Shown piece by piece: positions 7,692 through 16,315 of a stretch of DNA of 34,782 bases. The position numbers and the translations under genes were made by a program. The DNA is from Atopobium sp034113385 (GTDB taxonomy: Bacteria; Actinomycetota; Coriobacteriia; Coriobacteriales; Atopobiaceae). Below the pieces are notes generated by a model. The model was not told where the DNA came from. It saw nothing but the letters and a program-made list of their open reading frames with translations, and did no database searches. The stretch is from assembly GCF_034113385.1 (NCBI RefSeq), contig NZ_JAXEXL010000004.1, positions 1 to 34,782 of the forward strand, given 5' to 3'. Every line of letters starts with the position of its first letter. The first letter of the stretch is position 1.

Positions 7692-7766
7692 ATGACCTGC
7701 CCCGCAGTACAGTTTGTTTCCAACAACTGGTGGTGGTGCACGCTTATGGCGATTGGTCAATCGTGA
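7692..7766 (+). CDS. Tryptophan-rich leader peptide (24 aa)
   Basis: A 24-codon ORF starts at ATG 7692 and ends at TGA 7764-7766. It has the strong ribosome site AAGGAGG (7678-7684) seven bases before the start. Three consecutive TGG codons (7728-7736) encode the run NNWWWC; three adjacent Trp codons in so short a peptide are very unlikely by chance. The stop codon lies 33 bases before an intrinsic terminator that precedes the ECF transporter genes. This is the classic arrangement of trp-type transcription attenuation: scarcity of charged Trp-tRNA stalls the ribosome on the TGG run and prevents terminator folding. A hairpin CGATT/AATCG (7750-7763) overlaps the end of the ORF. Confidence 0.88.
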   Translation: MTCPAVQFVSNNWWWCTLMAIGQS

Positions 7767-7783
7767 GTCTTCTGCGCGCACTA
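7735..7783 (+). promoter_or_regulatory. Leader pairing region of the Trp attenuator
   Basis: The sequence right after the Trp codons, GTGCACGC (7736-7743), can pair with GCGCGCAC downstream of the leader stop, around 7774-7781, with one mismatch. This corresponds to a pause (1:2) type hairpin. A ribosome stalled on the Trp codons would disrupt it. I could not define a clean antiterminator partner for the 5' arm of the terminator by eye. Confidence 0.35.
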
Positions 7784-7799
7784 TACGTAGCACTTGAGG

Positions 7800-7826
7800 A
7801 ACTCCCGGGCGACCGGGAGTTTTTTT
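7800..7826 (+). terminator. Intrinsic terminator (attenuator) of the ECF operon
   Basis: AACTCCCGG (7800-7808), the GNRA-type loop GCGA (7809-7812) and CCGGGAGTT (7813-7821) form a perfect 9-bp stem followed by a run of T (7822-7826). It lies between the Trp leader peptide and the S component start, 38 bases before that ATG. It is a textbook rho-independent terminator in a position where it can only act as an attenuator for the downstream genes. Confidence 0.9.
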
Positions 7827-7863
7827 ATGGGTCCAAACACGCACACTAAGAAAGAAGGAACGT

Positions 7864-8427
7864 ATGTCAAAGAGTACCCAGCAGCCACGCACACTTGCTA
7901 CCGAGAAAACCGATGAGCTTGGGGTTCGTTCTCTCATCCTCCTTGCTGTTCTTCTCGCTGCAGGATTTATCTTAAACTTCACGGTTGGCAAGGCAATTTC
8001 GAGCATTTCTGGTGGCATGATTAGCCCTGAGTTTATTATTTCGGCTTTCTGCCTCACCATTTTGATTGTAAAACCACGTGTACACCACGCGTTCATTTTT
8101 GGCTTAATCTCTGCTGCTGTCATTCAAATTACCACCACGTCGCCATTTATTGATTTTGCTGCCGAGGGTATTGCAGCGGTGCTTATGGCCGTGCTGGTAC
8201 ATGCTGGTAACAAAATGCCACACACTAAACTCTTGCCTTTTGTAAGCACCTTCATTACTACTACAGTTTCTGGACTTATTTTTATGGCCATCAAAATTGT
8301 TATGATTGGCGCCGTTTCACAGCTTATTGCTGCTATGACCCCTGTTATCCTTTTGACTGCCGTATTTAATGCACTGCTTGTACAAAGTCTCTATAAGCCT
8401 GTTGTTGACGCCCTCAGGATTGGATAG
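7864..8427 (+). CDS. trpP: ECF transporter S component, probable tryptophan-binding (TrpP-like)
   Basis: Small integral membrane protein of 187 residues with about six hydrophobic segments from residue 22 onward, and a soluble N-terminal tail. This is the size and layout of ECF substrate-capture (S) components. The stretch ISGGMISPEFIISAF and the overall pattern resemble the TrpP/YhaG tryptophan transporter family. It is the first gene after the Trp leader and attenuator and is followed at once by the energising ATPase and T subunit, so the module is complete. The start ATG 7864 has GAAGGA upstream. The specificity for tryptophan rests mainly on the leader peptide; a Trp-derived or related aromatic compound is an alternative. 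Confidence 0.8.
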   Translation: MSKSTQQPRTLATEKTDELGVRSLILLAVLLAAGFILNFTVGKAISSISGGMISPEFIISAFCLTILIVKPRVHHAFIFGLISAAVIQITTTSPFIDFAAEGIAAVLMAVLVHAGNKMPHTKLLPFVSTFITTTVSGLIFMAIKIVMIGAVSQLIAAMTPVILLTAVFNALLVQSLYKPVVDALRIG

Positions 8428-8429
8428 GT

Positions 8430-10226
8430 ATGAGCCAACAAGCAGCTATAGCTCTTGATGATGTGAGCTTTTCTTATGCGTCTACGCCAGATACCACTAA
8501 AGGTCAGAGCTTTGCACTTGACCACATAAACCTTGAGATTGCCACCGGAGAGTTTGTTGGTGTCATTGGTCCTTCTGGTGCAGGAAAATCAACACTGGCA
8601 GCCGTACTTTCTGGTGCAATCCCCCACCACACGCGCGGCACACTGTATGGCGCCACGCTGATTCAAGGCCAAGATACCTGCGATGTAAGCCTGACAGATA
8701 TTTCCCAGCAGGTAGGTAGTGTGCTGCAAGACATCGACTCACAAATGGTCTCCTCAGTCGTAGAAGATGAAATCCTCTTTGGCCTAGAAAACTTTGGCAT
8801 TCCCCACGAGTTTATCGAGAAACGCCTGGATGATGCCTTGACTACGACAGGTATACGCAATCTACGCCACCGAGATATTGCCACACTATCTGGTGGACAA
8901 AAACAAAAAGTTGCCTTAGCTGCTATCTTGGCATTACAGCCTCAAATCCTGATACTTGATGAGCCAACCGCTGCATTGGACCCACGCTCTTCTCAAGCCA
9001 TATTTGACCTGCTTAAAGACTTATCTCACAACAAGGGCATTACCATCATAGTTATAGAACAAAAGGTTGCTCTTTTATCCCAATACTGCTCGCGCATGCT
9101 TGTTATGGACCATGGCCGTATTGCACTTGATGGAGCACCACGAGAAGTTTTGCAACAGAGCAGTCAGTTGCGTGCCATTGGTGTAGACACCCCTCGCGTT
9201 ACCAGAATTTCCAACAGCTTGTATACGGAAGGGCTTTTAAACACCGCGCATACGTGCATTACGCCGGAAGAAAGCTGTAATCAAATTTGCTCAATACTTA
9301 CGTCTATTCCTGCCTCCAGCCGCAAGTCTGTACCTCTTAAGGAGTCTGTTGAACGTACAGCTAAAGACAGCGATTCCAAAGGCAACGATTCCCATACTAC
9401 AGATAACGTGGTTGCTCGTGTTAGTCATGTGTCTTTCTCATATGCAGAAGTTGATGCTATTCATGACCTCAGTTTTACCCTACATGAAGGAGAAACACTT
9501 GCGGTTATTGGTCAAAATGGCGCTGGTAAAACCACCCTCACTAAACTTATGAACGGTTTACTACAACCAAAACACGGTAACGTACAGATTGCAGGGATGG
9601 ACACACGTACTACCCCCACAAGCACATTAGCAGCGTCAGTGGCAACTCTGTTCCAAAACCCAGACCATCAACTGTCTAAAAACACCGTGCTCGATGAGGT
9701 ATGTTTTACACTTGAGCTTCACGGTTGTGACCGTGCAACAGCACATACCCGTGCACAGGCTGTTCTTGATACTTTTAATCTACCTGCACAAGCATCCCCC
9801 TTCCAATTGTCGCGTGGACAACGGCAAATGGTTGCCTTAGCAAGCATTGTGGTCTTACAGCCCAAGCTCATCATTTTAGATGAGCCAACAAGCGGACTGG
9901 ATTATCGTGAATGTATGACTGTTATGCAGGCTGTCAAGAAACTTACTCAACACTCAACAGCAGTCCTTATGGTGTGTCATGACATGGAAGTAGTACTGGA
10001 CTTTGCCAATCGTGTACTCGTTATGGCAGATGGGCAGCTGTTAGCAGACGGCTCACTTGCACAAGCCTGCTCTAACCAGCAGCTTATGCAGCAGGCTTTT
10101 GTACAGCCTCCCCAAACGCTTGCCCTGGCTACGCAGCTCACTCAAAGAGGCTATCCACGCTACGCGGGCCTTACGCAAGTAGAAGAGTTTATTGCAACTA
10201 CGCATGAAATGGTGCGCTATGAATAA
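8430..10226 (+). CDS. ecfA: ECF transporter ATPase, fused EcfA1-EcfA2 (two ABC domains)
   Basis: Two ABC ATPase domains in one 598-residue chain, the motor of the ECF importer. Domain 1: Walker A GPSGAGKST (47-55), signature LSGGQ (153-157), Walker B ILILDEPT (173-180). Domain 2: Walker A GQNGAGKTT (360-368), signature LSRGQ (459-463), Walker B LIILDEPT (479-486). A low-complexity polar linker spans about 255-325. The switch histidine is present in domain 2 (VCHD) but appears to be glutamine in domain 1 (IEQ, Q210), and the second signature is LSRGQ rather than LSGGQ, so the two ATP sites are not equivalent. It starts 2 bases after the S component stop and overlaps the T component by 8 bases. 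Confidence 0.93.
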   Translation: MSQQAAIALDDVSFSYASTPDTTKGQSFALDHINLEIATGEFVGVIGPSGAGKSTLAAVLSGAIPHHTRGTLYGATLIQGQDTCDVSLTDISQQVGSVLQDIDSQMVSSVVEDEILFGLENFGIPHEFIEKRLDDALTTTGIRNLRHRDIATLSGGQKQKVALAAILALQPQILILDEPTAALDPRSSQAIFDLLKDLSHNKGITIIVIEQKVALLSQYCSRMLVMDHGRIALDGAPREVLQQSSQLRAIGVDTPRVTRISNSLYTEGLLNTAHTCITPEESCNQICSILTSIPASSRKSVPLKESVERTAKDSDSKGNDSHTTDNVVARVSHVSFSYAEVDAIHDLSFTLHEGETLAVIGQNGAGKTTLTKLMNGLLQPKHGNVQIAGMDTRTTPTSTLAASVATLFQNPDHQLSKNTVLDEVCFTLELHGCDRATAHTRAQAVLDTFNLPAQASPFQLSRGQRQMVALASIVVLQPKLIILDEPTSGLDYRECMTVMQAVKKLTQHSTAVLMVCHDMEVVLDFANRVLVMADGQLLADGSLAQACSNQQLMQQAFVQPPQTLALATQLTQRGYPRYAGLTQVEEFIATTHEMVRYE

Positions 10227-10965
10227 TCTGATTGACTACACACCGGGAACGAGCTTTTTGCACCGCCTCAACCCAGTTACTAAGCTCGTGCTTGCTACAT
10301 GCATAATTGCTGCAACACTCATTGCTCATTCGTTTATAACGTTGTTGGGATTATTGGCAGTAAGCTTTTTACTTGCTGCACATGCAGGCGTTGTACGCAA
10401 ATTGAGCACACTTTTATATATGCTCATACCCCTCGCCCTTATTATGGTGCTATTGCAAACCATCTTTATTCAAGAAGGCACGCGCATAGCTGCATGGATT
10501 ACGAGCAATGGACTCAGTACTGGCATTATGGTTGGATTACGTTTAATTGGTATTGCGCTGCCACTCGTACTTATGCTCATGGTTACGCGCCCCAATGACT
10601 TAGCTAATGCATGTGTTGAACTTTTACATATTCCTTATCGTTATGCCTTTACCTTTACTGCGGCGCTGCGCTTTATCCCGCTGTTTTCTAAAGAAATGAC
10701 AGCCATTATGGAGGCGCAAACTGCCCGCGGCGTACAGTTTGATACCAAAAATCCACTCAAAAAAATGCAGCTTATGATGCCTGTTATTGTCCCACTATTA
10801 GTGAGCTCCGTTGCTAAAACAGACGGCGCTGCGCTTGCTGCCGAGCAGCGCGGATTTTACCTACGCAACGCTCAAAGCTCCTACAAACGCTACTCACTTA
10901 CCCTGCTCGATGCCCTAGCTTTATTGCTTTGTCTAGGTCTTATCGTTAGCGCCGTACTGTTGTAG
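10219..10965 (+). CDS. ecfT: ECF transporter T component (EcfT)
   Basis: Transmembrane coupling subunit linking the ATPase to the S component. The protein has 248 residues, with a block of N-terminal hydrophobic segments, a cytoplasmic coupling region and a C-terminal membrane segment. The two coupling motifs are seen as QTARG and EQRGF, variants of the family A-R-G signatures. The start ATG 10219 overlaps the last 8 bases of the ATPase gene, indicating translational coupling; the frame is open for 9 more codons upstream, inside the ATPase gene, but without family resemblance. The downstream pcp gene converges with only 32 bases between the stops. Confidence 0.9.
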   Translation: MNNLIDYTPGTSFLHRLNPVTKLVLATCIIAATLIAHSFITLLGLLAVSFLLAAHAGVVRKLSTLLYMLIPLALIMVLLQTIFIQEGTRIAAWITSNGLSTGIMVGLRLIGIALPLVLMLMVTRPNDLANACVELLHIPYRYAFTFTAALRFIPLFSKEMTAIMEAQTARGVQFDTKNPLKKMQLMMPVIVPLLVSSVAKTDGAALAAEQRGFYLRNAQSSYKRYSLTLLDALALLLCLGLIVSAVLL

Positions 10966-10997
10966 TCTTTGTTGTTTTCGTCAGTGTACGTGGCTGC

Positions 10998-11687
10998 TTA
11001 ACAAAGCGTTCCACTACTTAGGCTCTTGTCCTGTGCCGAGAAGCTCTTGTAATCTGCATCTTTACAGTGTACAGCGGTCTTTAATGCTACGGTAAGGCCT
11101 CTTACCATAGTATCCACTGACATACTGGGAGTATTTGCAGCTAAGGTACTGGCCTGCTCAATGGCATAGGGAACATGAATAAACGTACCCTGAGCATGTG
11201 GATAGCTCTGTGCCAGCAAATGCAACAAGCGATACATGACTTCATTACACACATAGGTGCCTGCTGTATAAGAGACAGCAGCGGGAACATTTGCTGCTTG
11301 CATGGCAGCAACCATTGCTTGCACTGGTAATGTTGCAAAATAAGCTGCTGGACCTTGTGCTACCAATGGTTTGTTATGAGGTTGTGCTCCCGCATTATCT
11401 GGAATGCGCGCATCAACGTAATTGATAGCTACAAACTCGGGCGTAATACACGCGCGCCCACCAGCCTGACCAACACAGACTACAATGTCGGGTTGTATTT
11501 GAGTTAGTGCAGCTTCCACCTGCTGGAAAGCTACTCCAAACTCCACAGGAATTTGCAGCTTGGTACAACTTGCAGATGCAATGGTATGAGGAAGCTGCGC
11601 AACAGCCTCCCATGCTGGATTGATTTTCTCGCCACCAAAGGGTTCAAAACCAGTAACCAGAATGCTGTGGTGCGTTGTCTTTGTCAT
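10998..11687 (-). CDS. pcp: Pyroglutamyl-peptidase I
   Basis: Cysteine peptidase of family C15 that removes N-terminal pyroglutamate from peptides in the cytoplasm. Seen: ILVTGFEPFGG at the N-terminus; ITPEFVAINYVDARIPDN with the catalytic glutamate; TYVCNEVMY with the nucleophilic cysteine; FIHVPY with the catalytic histidine. The length from ATG 11687 is 229 residues, slightly longer than usual because of a C-terminal tail rich in Ser and Lys. ATG 11687 is preferred over ATG 11720 because a GAGAG lies about 10 bases upstream, whereas 11720 has no site. It lies alone between the convergent ECF operon and the divergent C69 dipeptidase gene. Confidence 0.92.
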   Translation of the reverse strand: MTKTTHHSILVTGFEPFGGEKINPAWEAVAQLPHTIASASCTKLQIPVEFGVAFQQVEAALTQIQPDIVVCVGQAGGRACITPEFVAINYVDARIPDNAGAQPHNKPLVAQGPAAYFATLPVQAMVAAMQAANVPAAVSYTAGTYVCNEVMYRLLHLLAQSYPHAQGTFIHVPYAIEQASTLAANTPSMSVDTMVRGLTVALKTAVHCKDADYKSFSAQDKSLSSGTLC

Positions 11688-11841
11688 GCGCTTTATACTC
11701 TCATTCAGTTTTTTGACCATATAGCAGATTTGTCTTGCAGGTATCCTCTCACAAAACCACTTGCCGTAAATATGAGCATCCTGCCTTTTTTACCAAGCAA
11801 ACATGCCGCCGAAACACCTAATATAAGAATCGATAATATGT

Positions 11842-11866
11842 CCATAGTATGTAAACAGCACTATGG
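11842..11866. promoter_or_regulatory. Inverted repeat upstream of the C69 dipeptidase
   Basis: CCATAGT (11842-11848) and ACTATGG (11860-11866) are perfect 7-base arms with an 11-base spacer, about 30 bases before the dipeptidase start. AT-rich -10-like sequences (TATAAG, GATAAT) lie just upstream, around 11820-11836. It could be an operator or a leader hairpin; no regulator is linked to it. Confidence 0.35.
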
Positions 11867-11895
11867 GCAGGTAAACTCGTACGTAAAGGAGAAGC

Positions 11896-14268
11896 ATGAT
11901 ACCAACAAAGAAAGGGTATTCGCTTATCAAAGCAGCGGGTAAAGCTATAACGCTGAGCGCCGCGCTTTTGATGGCGCTTCCCATCGATGCGCTGGCTTGC
12001 ACTCAGGTGTACGTTGGACCAAAAGCCACAGATAGTGGCAATGTATATGTTGGTCGCACTGAGGACTATGCCCCTCGCCATGGCAAGGTATTTGGCATCC
12101 AAGAGCCTCGCACCAACCCAACATTCACCTCTGATGAATCAGATTTTAGCTGGACGTACAAGGGCACCACACATCGTTACACCTATGTACGTGACGTTGC
12201 TGGTGACTGGGGCGGCCGCCAAGATGCCTACTCCGAAGCAGGCACTAATGATGCAGGCGTAAGTGTTTCTGCAACCCTTACCACCGATTACAACAAAAAG
12301 ATAGCTGCTGTTGATCCCTGTGGTAATAAATCAAATCCTGAGTCTGGTATTGGTGAGTACACGGTTACCGATGTGTTACTCGGTTGTTCCAGCAGCGCAC
12401 GTGATGGCGTAAAGCTCTTGGGTTCCATTATTGATACGCACGGCAACTATGACTGTAACCAGATTACCATCTCGGATGCATCCGAGACCTGGCTATTCAT
12501 GCAGCTCTCTGGTCACCAATGGTGCGCAATCAACTTGACTGCCGCTGCTCCTGACAAAGTTTCCGTTAATCCCAACATTGGCAAGCTCAAGTTCAAAGTA
12601 GATTTGAACGACCCCAATGTATGCATTCACTCTACGGGTATGGTAGAAACTGCAGAAAAGGCTGGTACGGCTACTTACTTTGATGCAGAGAAAACTCAGT
12701 TTGATGTTGCCACCTCATATGGTAGTGAAGATTCTGGTACTCCTCAGTACACCCGCTATGCCCAGGGTCATGCTCACTTTGGTGATGTCTTGGCAAAGGG
12801 TAGTTACACCATAAACGAGACTGGTGTAACCAGTCTTAACGACCCACAGCTTCTCTTTACCCCTGGCAAGACTGGCATTACCCTTATGGACTCCATGAAG
12901 GCACTCTGCGCTCGTGGTGAGGGTACTAACTTTGACGCAAACGCTAACAATAAACTCTACTCAATTGGTAACAACCGTAATGTAGAAGGTCACTTGTTCC
13001 AAATTCGTCAAGGTATGTCTCCTGATATTGCTACCATTCAGTGGGAAAATCTTTCTCGTGTAGAGTTTGGCCTGTTTATACCAAGCTATTCTGCACTTCT
13101 TACTGAAGTAGATACCAGTATTTATCCCACAATTGATAAGTTCACCAATAAGCACACGGGTAGTGATGAGAAACAAGATTCTGTAGCAGCAGCTATGGAT
13201 GCATCCACTGAGAATGGCTCTTTGGATTACACCATCATGGATATCAATACCCTGGCCTATAACAATCGCACAGATTTAGCCAAGCCTGTTCGTATGTATC
13301 TTGACGCCCTTCAGAAGCAAGTCATTGCTCAGCACAACGTGGTAGATACAGTTATGCAAGCAACACCCGCAGCTGATCGCTCTGCTCTTGCTAATGCTGC
13401 TCACAACGCAGTAAGCCAGCAAGCGTATCAGAAATTGCATAATCTTCTGGGCGAGATGCGCGGATGGCTCAAGGGCAGCAAATCCTCTCCCTTTACTCCA
13501 AGTGACTGGAATGCAGACACCAAAGACCTCCAAGCACCTGTATACTATGCAACCGCAGTAATTGCTCCTGCAATTACCAGCGTTTCTGACTCAACCACCG
13601 TTGCGGTTGATGAGCCTGTAAAGCTATCGGTTGAGGCAAATATCCCTGATGGCATTAAGGGTAGCGACCAGTTCATGAAGGTTGCTTGGTTTAACAAGAC
13701 TAACGACACAAAGGTAGCTGAAACAGCCACTATTGATGTTGACACCTCCAAGGCTGGCACAACTGAGTACTATGCGGTAGTAACTAATACCATGTCTGGT
13801 AAGTACACTATCTCTAAGACGGTAAGCGTTACCGCCGAAGCTACCTACAAAATGGTGAAGGCTCCTACTCAGGTAACCATGGGCCAAGAAGCCACTTTTG
13901 TATCCGATGCAGACTTTAGCAAGTTTGTTGAGGTTCGTGTAGACAACAAGGTGGTTGACCCTTCCAATTACACTGCTCAGTCTGGCTCTACTGAGGTAAC
14001 CCTCAAGAGCTCCTATACTAAGACTCTAGCCGCTGGTGAGCACACACTAGATATTGTGTCTAACGATGGTAAGGCTTCTGCCAAGTTCACCGTTGTAGCC
14101 GCTCAAACCAATATGTCTAATGGAACTAAACCTAGCAAGAAGACTAACGGTCTTCTTCCTAAGACAGGCGATTCCACTAACATTGCTATAGCTTCTGCTG
14201 TGGGCATTGCTGGTACTGCTTTGGCCTTAGTGGCAATAGACCGTAAGCGCAAGAGCAACGAGGTATAA
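11896..14268 (+). CDS. Cell-wall-anchored C69-family dipeptidase with LPxTG motif
   Basis: Secreted peptidase of family C69 (N-terminal nucleophile fold), 790 residues. A signal peptide covers residues 1-34, ending ALA; the next residue, C35, is the expected catalytic nucleophile in ACTQVYVGPKATDSGNVYVGRTED, listed here as ACTQVYVGPKAT then GRTED. The catalytic domain runs to about 540. Two or so Ig-like segments follow (about 555-735). The C-terminus is a sortase signal: LPKTG at 754-758, a hydrophobic stretch and the basic tail RKRK. It is predicted to sit on the wall and hydrolyse dipeptides. The start ATG 11896 has AAAGGAG upstream. A strong terminator follows. Substrate range cannot be predicted. 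Confidence 0.88.
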   Translation: MIPTKKGYSLIKAAGKAITLSAALLMALPIDALACTQVYVGPKATDSGNVYVGRTEDYAPRHGKVFGIQEPRTNPTFTSDESDFSWTYKGTTHRYTYVRDVAGDWGGRQDAYSEAGTNDAGVSVSATLTTDYNKKIAAVDPCGNKSNPESGIGEYTVTDVLLGCSSSARDGVKLLGSIIDTHGNYDCNQITISDASETWLFMQLSGHQWCAINLTAAAPDKVSVNPNIGKLKFKVDLNDPNVCIHSTGMVETAEKAGTATYFDAEKTQFDVATSYGSEDSGTPQYTRYAQGHAHFGDVLAKGSYTINETGVTSLNDPQLLFTPGKTGITLMDSMKALCARGEGTNFDANANNKLYSIGNNRNVEGHLFQIRQGMSPDIATIQWENLSRVEFGLFIPSYSALLTEVDTSIYPTIDKFTNKHTGSDEKQDSVAAAMDASTENGSLDYTIMDINTLAYNNRTDLAKPVRMYLDALQKQVIAQHNVVDTVMQATPAADRSALANAAHNAVSQQAYQKLHNLLGEMRGWLKGSKSSPFTPSDWNADTKDLQAPVYYATAVIAPAITSVSDSTTVAVDEPVKLSVEANIPDGIKGSDQFMKVAWFNKTNDTKVAETATIDVDTSKAGTTEYYAVVTNTMSGKYTISKTVSVTAEATYKMVKAPTQVTMGQEATFVSDADFSKFVEVRVDNKVVDPSNYTAQSGSTEVTLKSSYTKTLAAGEHTLDIVSNDGKASAKFTVVAAQTNMSNGTKPSKKTNGLLPKTGDSTNIAIASAVGIAGTALALVAIDRKRKSNEV

Positions 14269-14293
14269 TTACTAGATTCTTGTACGCTCATGG

Positions 14294-14330
14294 AATACGC
14301 CCTCGCAATCATTTGCGAGGGCGTATTTTT
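14294..14330 (+). terminator. Strong intrinsic terminator after the C69 dipeptidase
   Basis: AATACGCCCTCGCAA (14294-14308) and TTGCGAGGGCGTATT (14313-14327) form a perfect 15-bp stem with the loop TCAT, followed by T residues. The A-rich left arm means it could also stop transcription of the minus-strand CobW gene arriving from the right. Confidence 0.92.
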
Positions 14331-14404
14331 GTTTTAGTTCTTATAGTTAAACGTTGTAATCAAACAAATAAGAAATACCATTAGTAACCATACGTACTTA
14401 CAAA

Positions 14405-15559
14405 CTAAAACTCAATCTCATCCAAATCTTCCCATGTCTCAAGACAGGCATCCAACTCCGCCACAATCCGAGCCTGATCCATATTACGGCCAATAAAACA
14501 TAGTTTGGTTTGACGATCACCGGTTTCTGTATCCCATTCATCCATAATCTCTGGGTTTTGAGCAATGAGCTGTTGTTGCTGATTCTGAGGAGCACTTGCT
14601 ACAAACAAGCCATTTTCACTAAGCGTCATTTGACGACCCGCCTGCTCAAACACGAAGCACATATCAGGATCCTGAGAAGCCCATACCATGCCTTTACAGC
14701 GAATAATGCCCAGCTCATTCCATTTTTGTAGCACCTCGTTAAAAGCATCCACATTAAAGGGTTGTCGACGACGATACACAAAAGTGGAAATGCCATATTC
14801 CAGTACTTCAGGATGATCATGCTCTTCTGGATGCTCCATGGCATGCATCCAAGCAGCGGAGTTATATGCTGTATCAAAGTTAAAGCGACCCGTATTAAGC
14901 AGCTTACTCAAAGGAACAACACTGTTTTGAGCTTCAAGAATCTCTGCATCCTTCTGCAGGCTGCCAACTAAACTCTTAAGCTCAGCCAACTGTGCCTTAG
15001 AAACTAAGTCAGTTTTATTGAGTATCAACGTAGAACAAAACTCAATCTGTTGAATGAGAAGTGCCTCAAGATCGTCTTCATCGATATTCTCGGAAAGTAA
15101 AGACGTGCCACCGTTAAACTCATCATACATACGCGCACAGTCGACCACCGCCACGATGTTATCCAAATCCATGGGTGCATAATCATCACCCCACTTGGTG
15201 CGGTCACAAAAAGCACTAATGGTGTATGCAATAGGAATAGGCTCACAGATGCCAGAAGCTTCAATCACGATATAGTCAAACTTACCGCTGCTGGCAATCT
15301 CAGACAATTGACGCTCTAAATCTTCCGACAGGGTACAGCACAAACAACCATTGGTCATAGGAATGAGCTCATCGGATTGAGATAGCCCGCCATCTGCAAT
15401 CAAATGGGCGTCTACGTTAATCTCACCTATATCATTAACAATAACAGCTGCACGAATACCCTCGGTATTAGCTAGCATATGATTGAGCAGCGTAGTTTTA
15501 CCAGCGCCCAAATAACCCGTAAGCAAAATAATTTTTACTGGAGTTTTTTGCTCTGTCAT
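14405..15559 (-). CDS. CobW/COG0523-family GTP-binding metallochaperone
   Basis: G3E-family P-loop GTPase of 384 residues, probably delivering zinc or another metal. Seen: Walker A GYLGAGKTT at about residues 14-22; IVNDIGEINVD; the metal-binding GCLCC motif in NGCLCCTL; EASGICEP; and the base-recognition motif LNKTD. The C-terminal half matches the CobW C-terminal domain in position, with WASQDPDM and a Trp-rich stretch. The start ATG 15559 follows GAAGGGA. It stands alone and diverges from maf. No Zur-type palindrome was recognised in the shared upstream region, and no cobalamin genes lie nearby, so the metal is uncertain. Confidence 0.88.
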   Translation of the reverse strand: MTEQKTPVKIILLTGYLGAGKTTLLNHMLANTEGIRAAVIVNDIGEINVDAHLIADGGLSQSDELIPMTNGCLCCTLSEDLERQLSEIASSGKFDYIVIEASGICEPIPIAYTISAFCDRTKWGDDYAPMDLDNIVAVVDCARMYDEFNGGTSLLSENIDEDDLEALLIQQIEFCSTLILNKTDLVSKAQLAELKSLVGSLQKDAEILEAQNSVVPLSKLLNTGRFNFDTAYNSAAWMHAMEHPEEHDHPEVLEYGISTFVYRRRQPFNVDAFNEVLQKWNELGIIRCKGMVWASQDPDMCFVFEQAGRQMTLSENGLFVASAPQNQQQQLIAQNPEIMDEWDTETGDRQTKLCFIGRNMDQARIVAELDACLETWEDLDEIEF

Positions 15560-15676
15560 AGCTTCCCTTCTTTACCTTATACACGTATGCATTTGCTAAT
15601 ACATGTACTGTCTTTATTAAAGTATGCTTCGTCAAACTAGTATACTCATGTGGAATATATTTCTGAAGGGATACCC

Positions 15677-16315
15677 ATGATTCTTGCTTCTGCTTCTCCA
15701 CGACGTTTGCAGCTTCTACAAGAGATTGGCATAACACCTCTTGTATTGCCTACTCATATTGATGAGTCTCCCCTTCCTGCCGAGAAACCCACTGCTTTAG
15801 TAGCTCGTTTAGCACAACAAAAAGCAGCTGTCTGTTGGAAAAACGCTTTACAGAAGTGCGACAGAGCATCTATAGCCAATCAAATCATCGTAGCAGCAGA
15901 TACAACGGTCTGGTTAAACAACACCAGCTTGGGCAAACCATCCAATACCTCAGATGCCACTCAGATGCTGGAGCAACTATCCGGCAAAACACATCATGTT
16001 TCTACGGGAGTACATATGCTTAAGCTTGACAGTGCTGGAGCTATTGCTGCTCAGACAGGTTTTATCGAGACGAGCAAGGTCACGTTTTACAGCCTAAGCG
16101 CACAAGAAATTGAGCGCTATGTTGCCACTGATGAGGCCATGGATAAAGCTGGAGCGTATGGCATTCAAGGACAGGGACGCTTGCTTGTCCAAAAGATTGA
16201 GGGCGATTTCTTTACCATCGTAGGACTTCCCATTGCACGACTCATGCGAGAAATGCAGTCACTTGAATCAGGACATGAACAAGACAAAAACACTATGGAG
16301 GACACATGGGTTTAA
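15677..16315 (+). CDS. maf: Maf-like nucleotide pyrophosphatase
   Basis: House-cleaning nucleoside triphosphate pyrophosphatase, historically a septum-formation inhibitor. The protein has 212 residues from ATG 15677, which has GAAGGG six bases upstream; the frame extends to 15650 but the family begins at MILASASPRR. Seen: ASASPRRLQLL at the N-terminus, VAADTTVWLN with the catalytic aspartate, LGKP, SGKTHHVSTGV, and DKAGAYGIQGQG with a conserved Ala-Gly-Ala-Tyr. It overlaps the next gene by 10 bases, so the two are probably translated together. Confidence 0.93.
   Translation: MILASASPRRLQLLQEIGITPLVLPTHIDESPLPAEKPTALVARLAQQKAAVCWKNALQKCDRASIANQIIVAADTTVWLNNTSLGKPSNTSDATQMLEQLSGKTHHVSTGVHMLKLDSAGAIAAQTGFIETSKVTFYSLSAQEIERYVATDEAMDKAGAYGIQGQGRLLVQKIEGDFFTIVGLPIARLMREMQSLESGHEQDKNTMEDTWV

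Noticed and set aside
11986..12000. Possible lipoprotein signal at ALAC of the C69 dipeptidase
   Set aside because: The -3 residue is Ala rather than Leu, the cysteine is the expected nucleophile of the family, and the protein already has an LPxTG anchor.
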